Source: Bartonella alsatica
Lineage (GTDB): Bacteria > Pseudomonadota > Alphaproteobacteria > Rhizobiales > Rhizobiaceae
Length of the DNA: 64,000 bases
Reading direction: 5' to 3'
NCBI RefSeq assembly: GCF_013388295.1
Contig: NZ_CP058235.1
Location: 784,001-848,000, forward strand
Part shown: positions 19,613 to 32,035 of the stretch, piece by piece
Position numbering within the stretch: position 1 is the stretch's first letter
Layout of the letters: each line of letters opens with the position of its first letter
Position numbers and translations under genes: made by a program
Notes under the pieces: model-generated
The model's input: only the letters and a program-made list of their open reading frames with translations
Databases searched by the model: none
What the model was told of the DNA's origin: nothing

Positions 19613-21835
19613 TTAGAGAAAACTTTGTGGATCAATATCAATTTGAACCCGAACCGAAGAAGGCATTTTTGGCACACTTGCAAGCATCGTACGAATAAAC
19701 CCTTGCATATCAAAAGAACGTTGTCCCTGTAGCAAAAGCCGAAAACGATAACGCCCCCGCACAAGAGCTAGCGGTGCCTCCGCAGGCCCCATTACCGAGA
19801 CATTCTTCTCCCGTGGTGCCATTTGGCGTAACATACGTGCATAATATTCCGCAATTTGACGTTTTTCTGAAGATACAATCAAAGAAGCAAGACGCCCATA
19901 CGGTGGGAGATGATAATGCTGACGCATTGCAATCTCATGCCTATAAAAATCCTCACGTTGTCGCGAAAGCAAAGCCTGTAACACTGGATGATCGGGTTGA
20001 TAGGTTTGCAATAACCCTAAACTCTCTAAGCCCATACGCCCAGCTCTCCCTGTAACCTGAGACAAAAGCTGAAAAGTGCGTTCAGCCGCACGCAAATCGC
20101 CATTAGCAAGACCAAGATCAGCATCAATTACCCCAACAAGTGAAAGCCCGGGAAAATGATGTCCCTTAGCAACGAGCTGCGTCCCAATAATAACGTCCAC
20201 ATCCCCTTTCGCAATCGCTTCCAATTCACGACGCAATTGACTAATCCCACCTTTTAGATCAGTTGACAGAATCAATAACCGCGCCTGTGGAAAAAGCATC
20301 TGTGTTTCCTCAGCAATTCTTTCCACACCTGGTCCACAAGCCACGAGATGATCTAAAGTCCCACATTCAGGGCACGCTTCCGGCAGCAACTGATGATATC
20401 CACAATGATGGCATTTAAGCTGTCCTTGCGCGCGATGTTCCACCAACCAACTCGAACAATCCGTACAATGAAAACGATGACCACAAATCCGACATAAAAT
20501 TAAAGGCGCATAACCACGGCGATTAAGAAAAAGGAGTGCCTGTTCACCCTTATCGAGCGTTTGTTTTAAAGCCCCCTCAAGAGCAGAGGAAATAAAACGT
20601 CCTTTTTGTACACCTCCTTTACGCATATCAACCACCCGCAACTGTGGAAGCGCAGCCGCTTTAAAACGCGATGGCAAATTTACCCGTTGATAACGTCCCC
20701 ACAAAACATTTGCCTGACTTTCAATAGAAGGTGTTGCAGAAGATAAAATAACAGGAAAATGCTCAAAAGAACCTCGTGCAACCGCCATATCACGCGCATG
20801 ATAAAAAATGCGATCTTCTTGTTTATAAGCACCATCATGTTCTTCATCAACAACAATCAATCCAAGCTCATGAAAAGGGAGAAAAAGTGCCGAACGTGCT
20901 CCAGCCACAACGCGCACTCGCCCTTCTGCAACTTGCCGCCATACACGTTCTCGACGACGCGGTGCTAAATCGGAATGCCATTCCGCCGCTGCTGCTCCAA
21001 AACGTGCGTGAAAGCGATCTAAGAATTGTTGTGTTAAAGCAATTTCTGGCAACAAAATCAAAACCTGCTTACCATCTGTAAGTGCTTGAGAAACCGCCTC
21101 AAAATAAACTTCCGTTTTCCCTGATCCAGTTACACCATCAAGCAAAAAAACTTGAAACTGAGAAGACAAAACACATTCTCGCAAAAGTTGTGCTACTTTA
21201 CTCTGCGCTCCCTCCAGCTTAGGAGGACAAAAATCAGGTTTGGGCATCCCCACAAGTGCAGGTGGCGGCACCATAATTTCTTCAAAAATTCCAAGCGATT
21301 TTAACCCTTCAACAACAGAAACAGAAGTTCCTGCCGCATGCGCAAGACCAGAACGTGTCCAAACCGTACCATCACGCACCAACTCCAAAATCCGTGATCG
21401 CGCTGGTGTTAAACGCCCCACATTCCCCCCACAATATCGCAAGCCTGCTAGTTGCGCTTCTGGCTCTAAAGCACCTGGCACACATAAAACCAATCGTGCA
21501 ACAAGACCAAAAGGAGTCATCGTATACCGGCTAACAAAACGCAAAAATGCGATCATTTCCTTCTTTAACGGCGGACAATCAAAAACATGAAGCAGAAAGT
21601 GCAATTTTTTACCCACCACAGGTGCAGAATTTTGTCCATCTTTTGCTAACTGCTCGCCAACATCCACCACAAAGCCACAAACTTGACGCCCCATTACTGG
21701 AACACGAACAAAAGAACCAACCTCACACTTCATAGAAGATGGAACCTCATAACTATAAGCATGAGCAACAGGAAGAGGCACCAAAATAGAAACAATCTTT
21801 CTCTCTGTTACATCCTTTGTCATATTTGACTTCAT
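19613..21835 (-). CDS. priA: Primosomal protein N' (replication restart helicase PriA)
   Basis: 740-residue 3'-5' DNA helicase that reloads the replisome at stalled forks. It has an N-terminal DNA-binding domain (VLVPLPVAHAYSYEVPSSMK region), the P-loop GVTGSGKTEVYFE, the Walker B/DEAH-type motif VVDEEHDGAYKQED, ILSSATPSIES, then the zinc-binding insertion with CRICGHRFHCTDC, CHHCGYH and CPECG, and finally GTQLVAKGHHFPGLSLVGV and QVTGRAGR. Length is normal. It lies upstream of the atp operon as in other Rhizobiales. A decayed copy of its 5' end lies at 22236-22345. Confidence 0.97.
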   Translation of the reverse strand: MKSNMTKDVTERKIVSILVPLPVAHAYSYEVPSSMKCEVGSFVRVPVMGRQVCGFVVDVGEQLAKDGQNSAPVVGKKLHFLLHVFDCPPLKKEMIAFLRFVSRYTMTPFGLVARLVLCVPGALEPEAQLAGLRYCGGNVGRLTPARSRILELVRDGTVWTRSGLAHAAGTSVSVVEGLKSLGIFEEIMVPPPALVGMPKPDFCPPKLEGAQSKVAQLLRECVLSSQFQVFLLDGVTGSGKTEVYFEAVSQALTDGKQVLILLPEIALTQQFLDRFHARFGAAAAEWHSDLAPRRRERVWRQVAEGRVRVVAGARSALFLPFHELGLIVVDEEHDGAYKQEDRIFYHARDMAVARGSFEHFPVILSSATPSIESQANVLWGRYQRVNLPSRFKAAALPQLRVVDMRKGGVQKGRFISSALEGALKQTLDKGEQALLFLNRRGYAPLILCRICGHRFHCTDCSSWLVEHRAQGQLKCHHCGYHQLLPEACPECGTLDHLVACGPGVERIAEETQMLFPQARLLILSTDLKGGISQLRRELEAIAKGDVDVIIGTQLVAKGHHFPGLSLVGVIDADLGLANGDLRAAERTFQLLSQVTGRAGRMGLESLGLLQTYQPDHPVLQALLSRQREDFYRHEIAMRQHYHLPPYGRLASLIVSSEKRQIAEYYARMLRQMAPREKNVSVMGPAEAPLALVRGRYRFRLLLQGQRSFDMQGFIRTMLASVPKMPSSVRVQIDIDPQSFL

Positions 21836-22545
21836 CTTTTGTCCTAAATTTTATACGAACCTTTTACACTAACAACGTCTCTACAACCTATCTTTTGATA
21901 TCTTTGCAAAAAATCCTTTACCTGATTTATTATTCCAGCCCCATCAATAATCCCTTACCCATGGATCAACCCATCATTAAACTACAAAAAAGAGTCATGT
22001 CTTCCCCCCATAATAGATAAAATCCAATAACGATAAACTTGCACAGCAAAAAGAAATATCTAAATGGAAATAATTCTTCTCTCCATTACATTTTTCGTTA
22101 TCTTCTATGCCAACTTTTATACCAATAATGCTCTCGCATTTAGTATTCTTGCAACTTCCCTGTTGACACTAATGTAGAAAACCATTTACATGATTTATTA
22201 TTTTACCCCTATTGAAAATATCTTTTTCACAATAAGCGTTCTCGTGCCCCTCGTCATTGGAAAACAAACAAAAGAACCAACTTTATCTTCTATAAAAATG
22301 AAGCTCTATAACTCCAAGCATGTAATAAGAACACCCTAAGTGTTAGAATAAAACATACCTCCTTCTCACATTTCACTTTCTTCCAACTCCTAACGTCTCG
22401 TCTTCTTCCCAATTTATCTCTCAGCGCACCATATAAGAGTATGATCCTCCCTCTTGCTTTTGCTGCAAACAATAGCGCATAACAAAAAACAGAACGGAAT
22501 TTCAGAGGCTTTAAATAAAAAAACTAAAAACCAAGGAGATAAAAT
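21836..22545. other. Intergenic, 710 bp, with traces of duplicated priA sequence
   Basis: Divergent region between priA and the transaldolase gene. It holds the priA-like fragment (22236-22345). A short repeated stretch also appears twice (around 21909-21945 and 22179-22215), sharing TTTAC-TGATTTATTATT. Otherwise AT-rich and without a gene. Confidence 0.55.
22236..22345 (-). pseudogene. Decayed fragment matching the 5' end of priA
   Basis: Bases 22261-22322 align with priA 21711-21773, sharing AACAAAAGAACCAAC, CTCATAACT versus CTATAACTC, and AAGCATG. On the leftward strand both encode VGSFV in the same place. The match weakens in both directions. It has the same orientation as priA and lies ~400 bp upstream of its start. 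It has no coding capacity of its own. Confidence 0.6.
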
Positions 22546-23202
22546 ATGAAATTTTTTGTGGATAGCGCTAATATTGAAGAAATCCAAGAATTACAAAATT
22601 TAAGCCTCGTTGATGGTGTCACAACCAATCCCTCACTTATTTTAAAATCAGGGCGCAATATTCTTGAAGTTATAAAAGAGATTTGCACTCTCGTCAGCGG
22701 ACCTATTTCTGTTGAAGTTGCAGCAACAGAATTTGAAAACATGATGAAAGAAGCAGCTGTTTTAGCAAAAATTGCCAACAATATTTGTATCAAACTTCCT
22801 TTAACAGCTGATGGATTGAAAGCCTGTAAAGCTCTAACAACAGAAGGATTAAAAACAAATCTCACGCTTTGTTTTTCTGCTAATCAAGCTTTATTAGCCG
22901 CCAAAGCAGGTGCAACATTCATTTCACCATTTGTTGGCAGAATAGATGATTGCGGAATAGATGGTAGTGCTCTACTTCATGAAATTCGCACAATTTATGA
23001 CAACTACAGCTTTGAAACACAAATTTTAGCAGCTTCAATCCGTACTGTTAATCATGTCAAAGAAGCAGCATTAAGCGGTGCAGATGTTGCAACTGTCCCA
23101 CCAGCAATCTTAAAAACACTGGTCAAACACCCTTTAACCGATAAAGGCTTGCAAATTTTCCTAGAAGATTGGAAAAAAACGGGACAAAATATCGCTCAAT
23201 GA
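22546..23202 (+). CDS. Transaldolase-like protein (fructose-6-phosphate aldolase/TalC family)
   Basis: 218-residue single-domain TIM-barrel aldolase of the short transaldolase family. Motifs are [36 protein letters not shown] with the catalytic Schiff-base Lys, [20 protein letters not shown], and SPFVGRIDD. It transfers a dihydroxyacetone unit in the non-oxidative pentose phosphate pathway, or acts as fructose-6-phosphate aldolase. The two cannot be separated by eye. It has a strong AAGGAG ribosome binding site and follows priA as in relatives. It converges on lptE with a 7-bp overlap of the ends. Confidence 0.94.
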   Translation: MKFFVDSANIEEIQELQNLSLVDGVTTNPSLILKSGRNILEVIKEICTLVSGPISVEVAATEFENMMKEAAVLAKIANNICIKLPLTADGLKACKALTTEGLKTNLTLCFSANQALLAAKAGATFISPFVGRIDDCGIDGSALLHEIRTIYDNYSFETQILAASIRTVNHVKEAALSGADVATVPPAILKTLVKHPLTDKGLQIFLEDWKKTGQNIAQ

Positions 23203-23786
23203 TTTGAAAGATCTTTTGAAAGTAGCAACAAAATCTCTTCGGCTAATTCTTCAGCCACACGTTTTTGCGCATCTTCCTCTGCTTGCAAAGTTGCATATTC
23301 TTGGCGGAGCCGCTCAAAAGATACGCTCATGCTTACCGTACTTTCAGCAATAAGAACATTTTTCATATCTTGCAAGACATAGGAAACTTTACCCATCACG
23401 GTTCCAACGGAAGGTCGCCCTTCTTTTTTCCTATCGCGATCCACTTCTATCTGTACAGAATTTCGTGTAAACACGGATGTTTCTAATGCCAATTGATAAA
23501 CCGGAGTAGAAGGTTTGCGCCCATTTTCATAAAGGAGAAACAGCAAACGATTGCGTACCATTTGACCAAAACGATCTGACGGTTCTGCCACAACAATAGA
23601 AGCTAGTTTTTGGGACAGACTCAAAGATTTTGGTTGTGGAGATAAATCATCAAAAACAGAATCCACAGAATTTATTGTTGTCGAAATCTGCGATACCTGA
23701 TGATAAAGTGGTTCAATTGTGCACCCACACAAAAGCGTAAAAAAAACAGCTAAATCTGCAAAAATAAATCTTCTAAACAACGACAT
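23196..23786 (-). CDS. lptE: LPS-assembly lipoprotein LptE
   Basis: 196 residues. The N-terminal signal [14 protein letters not shown] ends in a lipobox with the lipidated Cys at ~22. The remainder, with residues such as [13 protein letters not shown] and a mixed alpha/beta pattern, and the position directly after leuS, match the alphaproteobacterial LptE (formerly RlpB). With LptD it inserts lipopolysaccharide in the outer leaflet. Its start lies inside the last codons of leuS (14-base overlap), so the two are translationally coupled. Sequence conservation in this family is low, so context carries much of the call. Confidence 0.85.
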   Translation of the reverse strand: MSLFRRFIFADLAVFFTLLCGCTIEPLYHQVSQISTTINSVDSVFDDLSPQPKSLSLSQKLASIVVAEPSDRFGQMVRNRLLFLLYENGRKPSTPVYQLALETSVFTRNSVQIEVDRDRKKEGRPSVGTVMGKVSYVLQDMKNVLIAESTVSMSVSFERLRQEYATLQAEEDAQKRVAEELAEEILLLLSKDLSNH

Positions 23787-26415
23787 TCACAATCCTTTTT
23801 GGAACAATAATCATTTTTTTTACTGATTTTTTAACAAGATGTTCCTTTACAAAGTCAAGAGCCAAAACAGCTTCTTCAATCATCGCTTCACTAGCCGTTG
23901 CTGCGACAGTCACCTCACCGCGCTTTTTACCATTAATCTGTACCGGCAAAGTATAGCATTCTTCAACAATTAATGCAGGGTCATAAACAGGCCAAGAAAG
24001 CTCAGACATTAAAGTTTTTTCCCCTAAAGCAGCATGGCATTCTTCTGCTAAATGAGGCATAATAGGTGAAATAAGTGCGAGGAAAAAATCCAATGCTTGA
24101 CGCAAAGCCGCCTTCATTTCATCGTCAACACTTTCCACCTTATTTAACAAAGGTGCCATAATATTTAAGAATTCATAAAGACGTGCAATTGCGCGATTAA
24201 AAGCAAATTTCTCAAAATCATCTTCCACAGCACAAAGCGTTCGATGCGCTATCTTTGAAAGTTCCAAAGCAGCACCCTGACGTCCAGCACAGGGCGCAAC
24301 CTCCCTTAAAACTAGAGCACTCAAAGCCACACAGCGCCAAACACGCTGCACAAAACGATGCGCCCCTTCAACACCAGATTCTGTCCAGATAACATCCCGT
24401 TCAGGAGGAGAATCGGATAACACAAACCAACGTACGGTATCAGCTCCATAGGATGCGATAATATCGTCAGGATCAATGACATTTTTTTTTGATTTAGACA
24501 TTTTTTCGATCAAACCAATTGTCACTTCGCTTTGATCGGTTAATTTATAAGCCCGACGTTTTCCGTCTTTTTCAACAATCGAAATTTCTTCTGGCGAAAC
24601 CCATCCCTGATCATCCCGATACGTTTCATGTACCACCATCCCTTGGGTAAAAAGTCCCTTAAATGGCTCATCCACAGTCACATAACCTATCAATTTCATG
24701 GCACGCATAAAAAAACGCGCATAGAGAAGATGTAAAACTGCATGCTCAATTCCACCAATATATTGTTGCACAGGTAACCATTCAGTTGTCGCGTGTTTGT
24801 CGACTGGTTCTTGTGCAAAAGGCGCGATAAAACGCGCATAATACCAAGAAGAATCAACAAATGTATCCATGGTATCGGTTTCACGTCGCGCTTGCTGCCC
24901 ACAAACAGGACAAGTAACCGTTTGCCATATTTTATGACGATCAAGAGGATTTCCCGGTAGATCAAAGGTCACATCATCAGGTAATACTACGGGTAAATCA
25001 GTACGTGGCACCGGTACCACCCCACAAGAGGTGCAATGGATCATTGGAATTGGGCATCCCCAATAACGCTGACGCGAAATTCCCCAATCACGCAATCGAA
25101 ATTGCACCGTTTTTTGCCCTTGAGGCTCACCATTTAGCATTTGCCCCTCAAGCCTTTTAGCTACTTCTTCAAAAGCTTGTTGTGGTGTTAAACCATCTAA
25201 AAAACCAGAATTGATCATCACGCCATCACCAGTATAAGCCGTTTCCCCAATCACAAAATTTTCTTTCTTAATCTCTTTTGGCAAAACCACCGGCTGAATG
25301 GGGAGATTATATTTATGAGCAAAGTCCAAATCTCTCTGATCATGAGCAGGACAACCAAAAACAGCTCCTGTTCCATAATCCATGAGTACAAAATTGGCGA
25401 TATAAACAGGGATATGCACCGCTGGATCAAGAGGATGGACAGCCAAAAGCGATGTGCGAAAACCTCGTTTTTCAGCAGTTTCAAGTGCTACAGTTGTCGT
25501 TCCACCACATCGACACTCTTCAATAAAAGTACTAAGCGCTTTGTCTTTTTGCGCGAGAACTTGCGCAATAGGATGATCAACAGACAGCGCCAAAAAAGAA
25601 GCGCCAAAAAGTGTGTCAGGTCGTGTTGAATAACAGACAACTTCGTTCAATCCCTCACAAACCTTATCAGCAGATTCTATTGACTGTAAAGACCAACGAA
25701 TTAATAAGCCTTGTGACTTACCAATCCAGTTTTTTTGCATAGTGCGAACTTTTTCCGGCCAATGCTGAAGTTTTTCAAGCCCTGTCAAAAGATCTTCACT
25801 AAAATTACTAATTTTGAAAAACCACTGCGTCAATTCACGCTGTTCAACCAACGCGCCAGAACGCCATCCTCGCCCGTCAATAACCTGTTCATTTGCCAAC
25901 ACAGTGTGATCAACGGGATCCCAATTTACTTTAGCCACTTTGCGCGTTACTAATCCCTTTTGATAGAGATCAAGAAACAACATTTGTTGTCGATGATAAT
26001 AATCCACATCACAAGTCGCAAATTCCCGTGCCCAATCTAATGAAAGCCCTAACTGCTTTAATTGCCTGCGCATTACCGCAATATTCTCATAGGTCCAAGT
26101 CTTGGGATGTAATTTATTTTGCATGGCAGCATTTTCAGCCGGCATACCAAAAGCATCCCACCCCATAGGATGAAGCACATTAAACCCTTTTGCACGTTTA
26201 TAACGTGCAACAACGTCTCCCATTGCATAATTACGCACATGCCCCATGTGAATACGCCCAGAAGGATAAGGAAACATCTCTAAAACATAATATTTTTCAC
26301 GCTGATCTTCTTGAACGATCTGAAAAATTTTCCTTTCATCCCAAATCGCTTGCCATTTTTGTTCGTGGACACGGGGATTATAACGTTCCTCTAAATTACA
26401 ATGTTCAATCGTCAT
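23773..26415 (-). CDS. leuS: Leucyl-tRNA synthetase
   Basis: 880-residue class I aminoacyl-tRNA synthetase. The HIGH motif is HMGH in [14 protein letters not shown]. The KMSKS loop is [13 protein letters not shown]. The CP1 editing domain lies in between, with [17 protein letters not shown] and the TTV-L-A block. Zinc-like cysteine pairs are CTSC and CPVC. The C-terminal part ends in the leucine-specific domain ([15 protein letters not shown]). Length is normal. It is the first gene of leuS-lptE. Confidence 0.98.
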   Translation of the reverse strand: MTIEHCNLEERYNPRVHEQKWQAIWDERKIFQIVQEDQREKYYVLEMFPYPSGRIHMGHVRNYAMGDVVARYKRAKGFNVLHPMGWDAFGMPAENAAMQNKLHPKTWTYENIAVMRRQLKQLGLSLDWAREFATCDVDYYHRQQMLFLDLYQKGLVTRKVAKVNWDPVDHTVLANEQVIDGRGWRSGALVEQRELTQWFFKISNFSEDLLTGLEKLQHWPEKVRTMQKNWIGKSQGLLIRWSLQSIESADKVCEGLNEVVCYSTRPDTLFGASFLALSVDHPIAQVLAQKDKALSTFIEECRCGGTTTVALETAEKRGFRTSLLAVHPLDPAVHIPVYIANFVLMDYGTGAVFGCPAHDQRDLDFAHKYNLPIQPVVLPKEIKKENFVIGETAYTGDGVMINSGFLDGLTPQQAFEEVAKRLEGQMLNGEPQGQKTVQFRLRDWGISRQRYWGCPIPMIHCTSCGVVPVPRTDLPVVLPDDVTFDLPGNPLDRHKIWQTVTCPVCGQQARRETDTMDTFVDSSWYYARFIAPFAQEPVDKHATTEWLPVQQYIGGIEHAVLHLLYARFFMRAMKLIGYVTVDEPFKGLFTQGMVVHETYRDDQGWVSPEEISIVEKDGKRRAYKLTDQSEVTIGLIEKMSKSKKNVIDPDDIIASYGADTVRWFVLSDSPPERDVIWTESGVEGAHRFVQRVWRCVALSALVLREVAPCAGRQGAALELSKIAHRTLCAVEDDFEKFAFNRAIARLYEFLNIMAPLLNKVESVDDEMKAALRQALDFFLALISPIMPHLAEECHAALGEKTLMSELSWPVYDPALIVEECYTLPVQINGKKRGEVTVAATASEAMIEEAVLALDFVKEHLVKKSVKKMIIVPKRIVNVVV

Positions 26416-26576
26416 TTCTATTATACTCTTTATAAAATTGAACTAAAAAACTTGTGTTATGCTTGACCATGGATTAACCCCTTCGTCAACATTTTCAATA
26501 AATATTTCACTAAGTATTTTTTAAAGCTCTTATAATTAATAACTTAATCGCTAATAAAAATAGAAAGTAAGAAAAG

Positions 26577-27266
26577 ATGAGCACCTACACTACCCCCCAT
26601 GCTCCTTGCGTTGAAACGTGGAAAAATCTACAAAAAAACATTATTGAAACATGTAAAGACTATCATCGCTCCGTGGAAGAAGTCCAACTTATTGCTGTTT
26701 CAAAAACTGTATCTGCAGACAGGATACTCCCCCTTTTGGAAGCAGGACAGCGCCTTTTCGCGGAAAACCGTGTGCAAGAAGCTACTGAAAAATGGCCTTG
26801 CTTACGTCAACGATTTGAAAATATTGAACTTCATCTCATCGGTCCCCTACAGTCGAATAAAACAGCAGAAGCTGTTAAAATTTTTGATATCATTCAAACT
26901 GTCGACCGCGAAAAAATAGCCAAAAGCTTAGCCAAAGAAATGCAAAAACAAAAAAGATTTCTCCCCTGCTATGTTCAAGTCAATATTGGCTTAGAACCGC
27001 AAAAAAGTGGTATTGCACCGCAAGAAGTGGTCCCTTTTGTCACCCAGTGCAAAAATTATTACGGACTTGATATTACTGGTCTTATGGCGATCCCACCTGT
27101 ACAGGAAAATCCCGGCCCTTATTTTGCACTCCTAGCAAAACTAGCAAAAAAAGCTGGTCTTCCAAAACTTTCTATGGGAATGTCTAACGATTTCAAAATT
27201 GCTCTTCAATTTGGCTCTAATGTTCTACGTATTGGCTCTGCTTTATTTGGACAACGCCCCATCTGA
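26577..27266 (+). CDS. YggS-family pyridoxal phosphate homeostasis protein
   Basis: 229-residue PLP-binding alanine-racemase-like fold type III protein. The Lys that binds PLP lies in IAVSKTVSADRI. Other motifs are FAENRVQEATEKW, LHLIGPLQSNKTAEAV, IGLEPQKSG and SMGMSNDFKIAL. The family buffers free PLP and has no known enzyme activity. It is divergent from leuS. The ATG has only a weak upstream AAGAAAAG. Normal length, intact. Confidence 0.95.
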   Translation: MSTYTTPHAPCVETWKNLQKNIIETCKDYHRSVEEVQLIAVSKTVSADRILPLLEAGQRLFAENRVQEATEKWPCLRQRFENIELHLIGPLQSNKTAEAVKIFDIIQTVDREKIAKSLAKEMQKQKRFLPCYVQVNIGLEPQKSGIAPQEVVPFVTQCKNYYGLDITGLMAIPPVQENPGPYFALLAKLAKKAGLPKLSMGMSNDFKIALQFGSNVLRIGSALFGQRPI

Positions 27267-29343
27267 ACTTATTTCACTGAAATGTACCACAAAAAAGAAC
27301 TCATTATTAAGAATGAGAAAAATTAGTTATATACTAATGAAAAAAGTACTGCAAAATAAATAATCGCCCCCAAATACCCAGCACAGTTATTACAATGACT
27401 CACTTAAAAAACTGAGAATTATATTAACTTCTTCAATCTACGTAAACAATCCACCCCCTTGCCAAGTGCATAAAACAGGCAAGAAAAGGATTAAAACATA
27501 GGTGTAGATACGACGCCCTAAATTCTCGTGCAAGCCGATTGGCTTAATAAGCCCCTAAAGTGCTAAGAGCTGTACAAAATAGCATGGATAGCAATCATAA
27601 GGACAACAATAACATAGAACCTTTCCACACACTGAAAAAGGACAAGATACGGTTTAAAAGCGTCTGAAAAAAGGATTAACCAGTGCGTGCGCACAAAACA
27701 GTGGCAACAAAACTAAGTTCAATAACGGTATGAACAATTTTCTTGTGGTTTTTATACATCAAGAGAAAGATTCCAACTTTTTAGAATTACCTTTTTGATT
27801 TTATTATTTTGTTAAGAAAAAATAGTGATCAATATCTCATATTTTAACAGTATTGTGAATAAAATATTCCTTTATTACAATCTATATTTTGAAAATATGA
27901 TAACATATCTATCATCTATTCAATATTATAAATATATTTTTTGATAATTAAAAAATTATGTTTGATGTTTATTTTGAAATATATGAAACAACTTCACTAC
28001 ATCATAATGATACGATTTTTACAAACAGCTAATAAGAGCAGAACTGAGTAAGAACTAAAATGGATAATTCAAGTGTATCTAATAATTCACACAGAGCAAC
28101 AGCAATAGGTATCGGATTAGCAACACCTCCAGCACCAATACTTTAAAAGCAGCAGATGCAGTTATAGCAATAACCCATGAATCAGAGGAACTTTAGGTCT
28201 TTACAATACAGCTAAGGAGTACCATAAGTAAGTTCAAGAAGTATTATTTCTAATTTGTATAAAATAGCCAAGCAAACTATTTATGAAGTTAGTAGTATAA
28301 CAAGCATACATTTGATAATATAGTAAAACAAATGCTGATATCTATGAATAAAAATATCTCAAAGAAAGCTATTTGGTTTATAAAATTTATAGTTTAGATT
28401 TTTTGGATATTTTTTATAAAATTTTTGAATTACTATTATAAATATCTGTATTTTGATTATTAATTATAATTATTTAATAATTAAAGTATTATAATACAAT
28501 AATAAATTATATAGTTAATTTTATTGCAATTTTATATTAAATAAAAGTGCAATTTATTAATAATATTAATTATATATAACCATATTTTTGCTATTTTTAT
28601 AAAAACATTTTTTACACATTGGAAATGTATATATAACAACAGCATTATTGTTAAGAATTATATTGTTTAGTTCTGATAGCTTGTGTAGCTATATATATTT
28701 ATATTAATACTTTTATATTAATACTTAATGAATTTATTATTTTTGAAAAAATAGAGAGCAAAACAAAGAAGATGTTAAATTAGATCTTCAATTCATTCAT
28801 TCCTATCTTGTGTGGGTTTTTAAAAAACATTTCTCTTCTCTCCCAATCCCCTTTTTCGGCATTATCTATGAATGGCATAATGCAAAAATACTCAATACTA
28901 CTATTTTTTACATTTATAGAAGTAATACACCTATAGCATCGTGCAATATTCGCTTTTCGAAGATAGCTTTACAATTGATATCGAAACTCTATGAACCGCT
29001 TTCATCCTTTGTATTTTTGACTTTTATATGAATTTGTTTTTAATATTAATTTCTCTATTTATTTATAAAAAAATGTACACAACAATATACTCTTCTATAG
29101 TTTACACAACTTATATTTCTTTATTATGACACAATTCGTTACATTTAAACATCTTAAAAATGCCTTCTTAAATACGAACGCAAACATAAACGCGTCAGAT
29201 TTTTAAAATTGACTGTGCAAATCTTTGTAATTTATTCTAGCCTAAAAAAGTTTTTTTGAATGAAAAGCTCATTGGAGAATTCTGGCAGAAAAACACAAAA
29301 AAGTATAGCGTCTGATCTCTTCAAACAATAAGAAAGGGAACCT
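27267..29343. other. Long gene-poor gap of about 2.1 kb
   Basis: No convincing gene. The stretch 28380-28760 is extremely AT-rich. Possible relics are a 28-codon frame at 28060-28146 (MDNSSVSNNSHRATAIGIGL and onwards, ATG after AGTAAG) that ends abruptly, and a leftward 27-codon frame ending near 27680 that begins MYKNHKKIVHTVIELSFVAT like a signal-bearing protein. The 73-codon frame at 28810-29031 is not supported by composition. Probably a graveyard of decayed genes plus the acs promoter. Confidence 0.5.
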
Positions 29344-31302
29344 ATGTCTGAAAAAATTTATCCAATACCAGCTGATATCAAAAAAAATGCGCTGATCAAT
29401 GAAGAGACCTATCAACAATGGTACCAAGAAAGCATTAATGATCCAGAAACCTTTTGGGCAAAACATGGCCAATGCATTGAATGGTTTAAAACTTATACAA
29501 AAGTAAAAAACACTTCATTTAACGGTGATGTATCAATTCAATGGTACGAAGATGGAATAACAAATGTTGCCTATAATTGTATTGATCGCCATTTAAAAAA
29601 CCATGGTGACGACATCGCATTAATCTGGGAAGGAGATAATCCTTATCATGATAAAAAAATAACCTATAATGAACTTTATGAACATGTTTGTCGTTTTGCT
29701 AATATCCTAAAGAACCATGGTGTAAAAAAAGGTGATAGAGTCACTATTTACTTACCCATGATCCTCGAAGCTGCTTACGCAATGCTTGCTTGTGCCCGCA
29801 TCGGTGCCATTCATTCAGTTATTTTTGCTGGTTTTTCTGCTGAAGCAATAGCGGGACGTATTGTTGATTGTCAATCGACTTTCATTATTACAACCGATCA
29901 AGGATTGCGTGGAGGAAAACAACTTAATTTAAAGGATAATGTTGATCATGCTATTGACATTGCAGGACGCTGTAATGTGCATGTCAATCAAGTCATGGTT
30001 ATCCAGCGCACCTGTGGGACAATCAATTGGGTAGAGGGACGTGATTTTTGGTACCACAAAGAAATACCTCATACCAATACGGATTGCCCAACAGAAAAAA
30101 TGAATGCTGAAGATCCACTTTTTATTCTTTATACCTCCGGCTCAACAGGCAAACCCAAAGGTATTTTGCACACAACAGCTGGTTATCTTGTTTATGCATC
30201 CATAACACATAAATATGTTTTTGATTATCATCCTGGTGAAATTTACTGGTGTACTGCTGATATTGGTTGGATTACTGGTCATTCTTATTTGATTTATGGA
30301 CCTTTATGCAACGCTGCCACCACTTTAATGTTTGAAGGAACACCAACCTTTCCCAACAGCAGCAGATTCTGGGAAATTGTTGACAAACACAAAGTAAATA
30401 CATTCTATACCGCACCAACAGCTATCCGCGCCTTAATGGGAGCAGGCAATTCATTTGTCGAACACTCTAAAAGAACATCTTTGCGTCTTTTGGGCACAGT
30501 AGGTGAACCAATTAATCCAGAAGCATGGGAATGGTTTTACCATATAGTAGGAGACAGCAGATGTCCTATTCTCGACACATGGTGGCAAACAGAAACAGGA
30601 GGGCATATGATCACACCTCTCCCCGGTGCAACAAATCTTAAAGCAGGCTCAGCCACACGTCCTTTTTTTGGAGTTCAACCTCAAATCATTGATTCCGAAG
30701 GAAATATTCTGGAAGGGGAAGCAGAAGGCAATCTTTGCATTATTGACTCATGGCCTGGACAAATGCGCACGCTTTACAATGATCACGAGCGTTTTATTCA
30801 AACCTATTTTTCTACCTATAAAGGGAAATATTTTACAGGCGATGGTTGTAAACGCGATAGCGACGGCTATTATTGGATTACAGGACGAGTTGATGACATT
30901 CTCAACGTCTCTGGACACAGATTAGGAACAGCTGAAATTGAATCAGCACTTGTTTCTCATCCTGATGTTTCAGAAGCAGCTGTTGTTGGTTACCCTCACC
31001 CCATTAAAGGGCAAGGAATTTACAGTTTTATCACCCTAATGAAAGGAACAGCTCCAAGTGAAAAGTTGCACAAAGACCTTATTAAGCATGTCAGAAAGGA
31101 AATAGGCTCCATTGCCACATTGGATAAAGTTCAATTTGCCTCTCAGCTTCCCAAAACGCGATCAGGAAAAATTATGAGACGTATTTTGCGAAAAATTGCC
31201 GAAAATAATTTTGATAATCTAGGAGATATTTCAACCCTTGCCGAACCACAAGTCATTAACGATCTTATTGCCAACCACCAAAATAGGGAAGCCATCGCTT
31301 AA
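29344..31302 (+). CDS. acs: Acetyl-CoA synthetase
   Basis: 652-residue acyl-adenylate-forming enzyme that makes acetyl-CoA from acetate, ATP and CoA. Motifs: [16 protein letters not shown] (P-loop-like A3), [16 protein letters not shown] (A5), [20 protein letters not shown] (A7-A8 hinge), and [15 protein letters not shown], where the catalytic Lys is the regulated acetylation site. Length matches family members (~650). It stands alone behind a long gap, with AGAAAGGG before the ATG, and a strong hairpin follows at 31420. Confidence 0.98.
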   Translation: MSEKIYPIPADIKKNALINEETYQQWYQESINDPETFWAKHGQCIEWFKTYTKVKNTSFNGDVSIQWYEDGITNVAYNCIDRHLKNHGDDIALIWEGDNPYHDKKITYNELYEHVCRFANILKNHGVKKGDRVTIYLPMILEAAYAMLACARIGAIHSVIFAGFSAEAIAGRIVDCQSTFIITTDQGLRGGKQLNLKDNVDHAIDIAGRCNVHVNQVMVIQRTCGTINWVEGRDFWYHKEIPHTNTDCPTEKMNAEDPLFILYTSGSTGKPKGILHTTAGYLVYASITHKYVFDYHPGEIYWCTADIGWITGHSYLIYGPLCNAATTLMFEGTPTFPNSSRFWEIVDKHKVNTFYTAPTAIRALMGAGNSFVEHSKRTSLRLLGTVGEPINPEAWEWFYHIVGDSRCPILDTWWQTETGGHMITPLPGATNLKAGSATRPFFGVQPQIIDSEGNILEGEAEGNLCIIDSWPGQMRTLYNDHERFIQTYFSTYKGKYFTGDGCKRDSDGYYWITGRVDDILNVSGHRLGTAEIESALVSHPDVSEAAVVGYPHPIKGQGIYSFITLMKGTAPSEKLHKDLIKHVRKEIGSIATLDKVQFASQLPKTRSGKIMRRILRKIAENNFDNLGDISTLAEPQVINDLIANHQNREAIA

Positions 31303-32035
31303 CACGAAGCATGAACAGTAATTTTAGCATTTCTGCTAATGCCACTGATAAAGGTCTAACCTAATACCTCTATTCTCTTTGCCAACCTAAAATGTTGCAA
31401 CTATTCTTATATTGAGAAAGTTCGTAAAAAGTCTATTTAGATTTTTTACGAACGGCTTTTATCTACACACTAATCCCTCTCATAAAGTATAAGCGAATAG
31501 TTTATATTCATTATAAAAAGGTCTGAAATGAGTGAACTTTACTGTATCCGAAGCTTTCATTATTTTTTCAAAATGATAAATTATCATTATAGATCAATGT
31601 ATTTTTAGCAAAAAGAAAAAAACAAGGAGATTTTCAATATCCATGTAAACAAACATGCTTTTTCAATAACAAATGAAAAAAAATCGCAAATACAACATAC
31701 CAAACTGTAAAGTGTAAATTTTAACATTGTCTGAAGCAATAAATACAAATCACCCTTCAACTGCCAAACAAAAAGGATCAAGCTAAACCAAAAACAGTAA
31801 TGGCGGTTCGCATGTTTGTGCTAGAAACAGCTCAGAATTCCTGCTAAAATCATAAATAAAGAAAAATAAGGAGATATAATTATTGATTATATTCTCACAG
31901 ACAATATTTCTCAATAGCAAAATAGCAAATCAGAAATATTGAAATTTGTGAAATATGAACCCAACCCAAAACTAAAACAATGAGAGCAAAAATCCTGAGA
32001 ATCATACAATATAAAAGCAGAAGTGGTAACAAAGA
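31303..32035. other. Intergenic, 733 bp, acs to ftsE
   Basis: Contains the acs terminator at 31420-31453. The remainder is AT-rich without a recognisable gene. A well-spaced AAGGAG precedes a TTG-started frame of only 19 codons at about 31884. I do not call it a gene. Confidence 0.45.
31420..31453 (+). terminator. Hairpin terminator after acs
   Basis: Perfect 11-bp stem GTTCGTAAAAA / TTTTTACGAAC with a 12-base loop, about 120 bases after the acs stop, followed by GGCTTTTATCT. Likely a terminator, possibly working in both directions because of the A/T tracts in the stem. Confidence 0.65.

Noticed and set aside
28810..29031. 73-codon plus-strand frame before acs
   Set aside because: No ribosome binding site, biased AT-rich composition and no recognisable motif.
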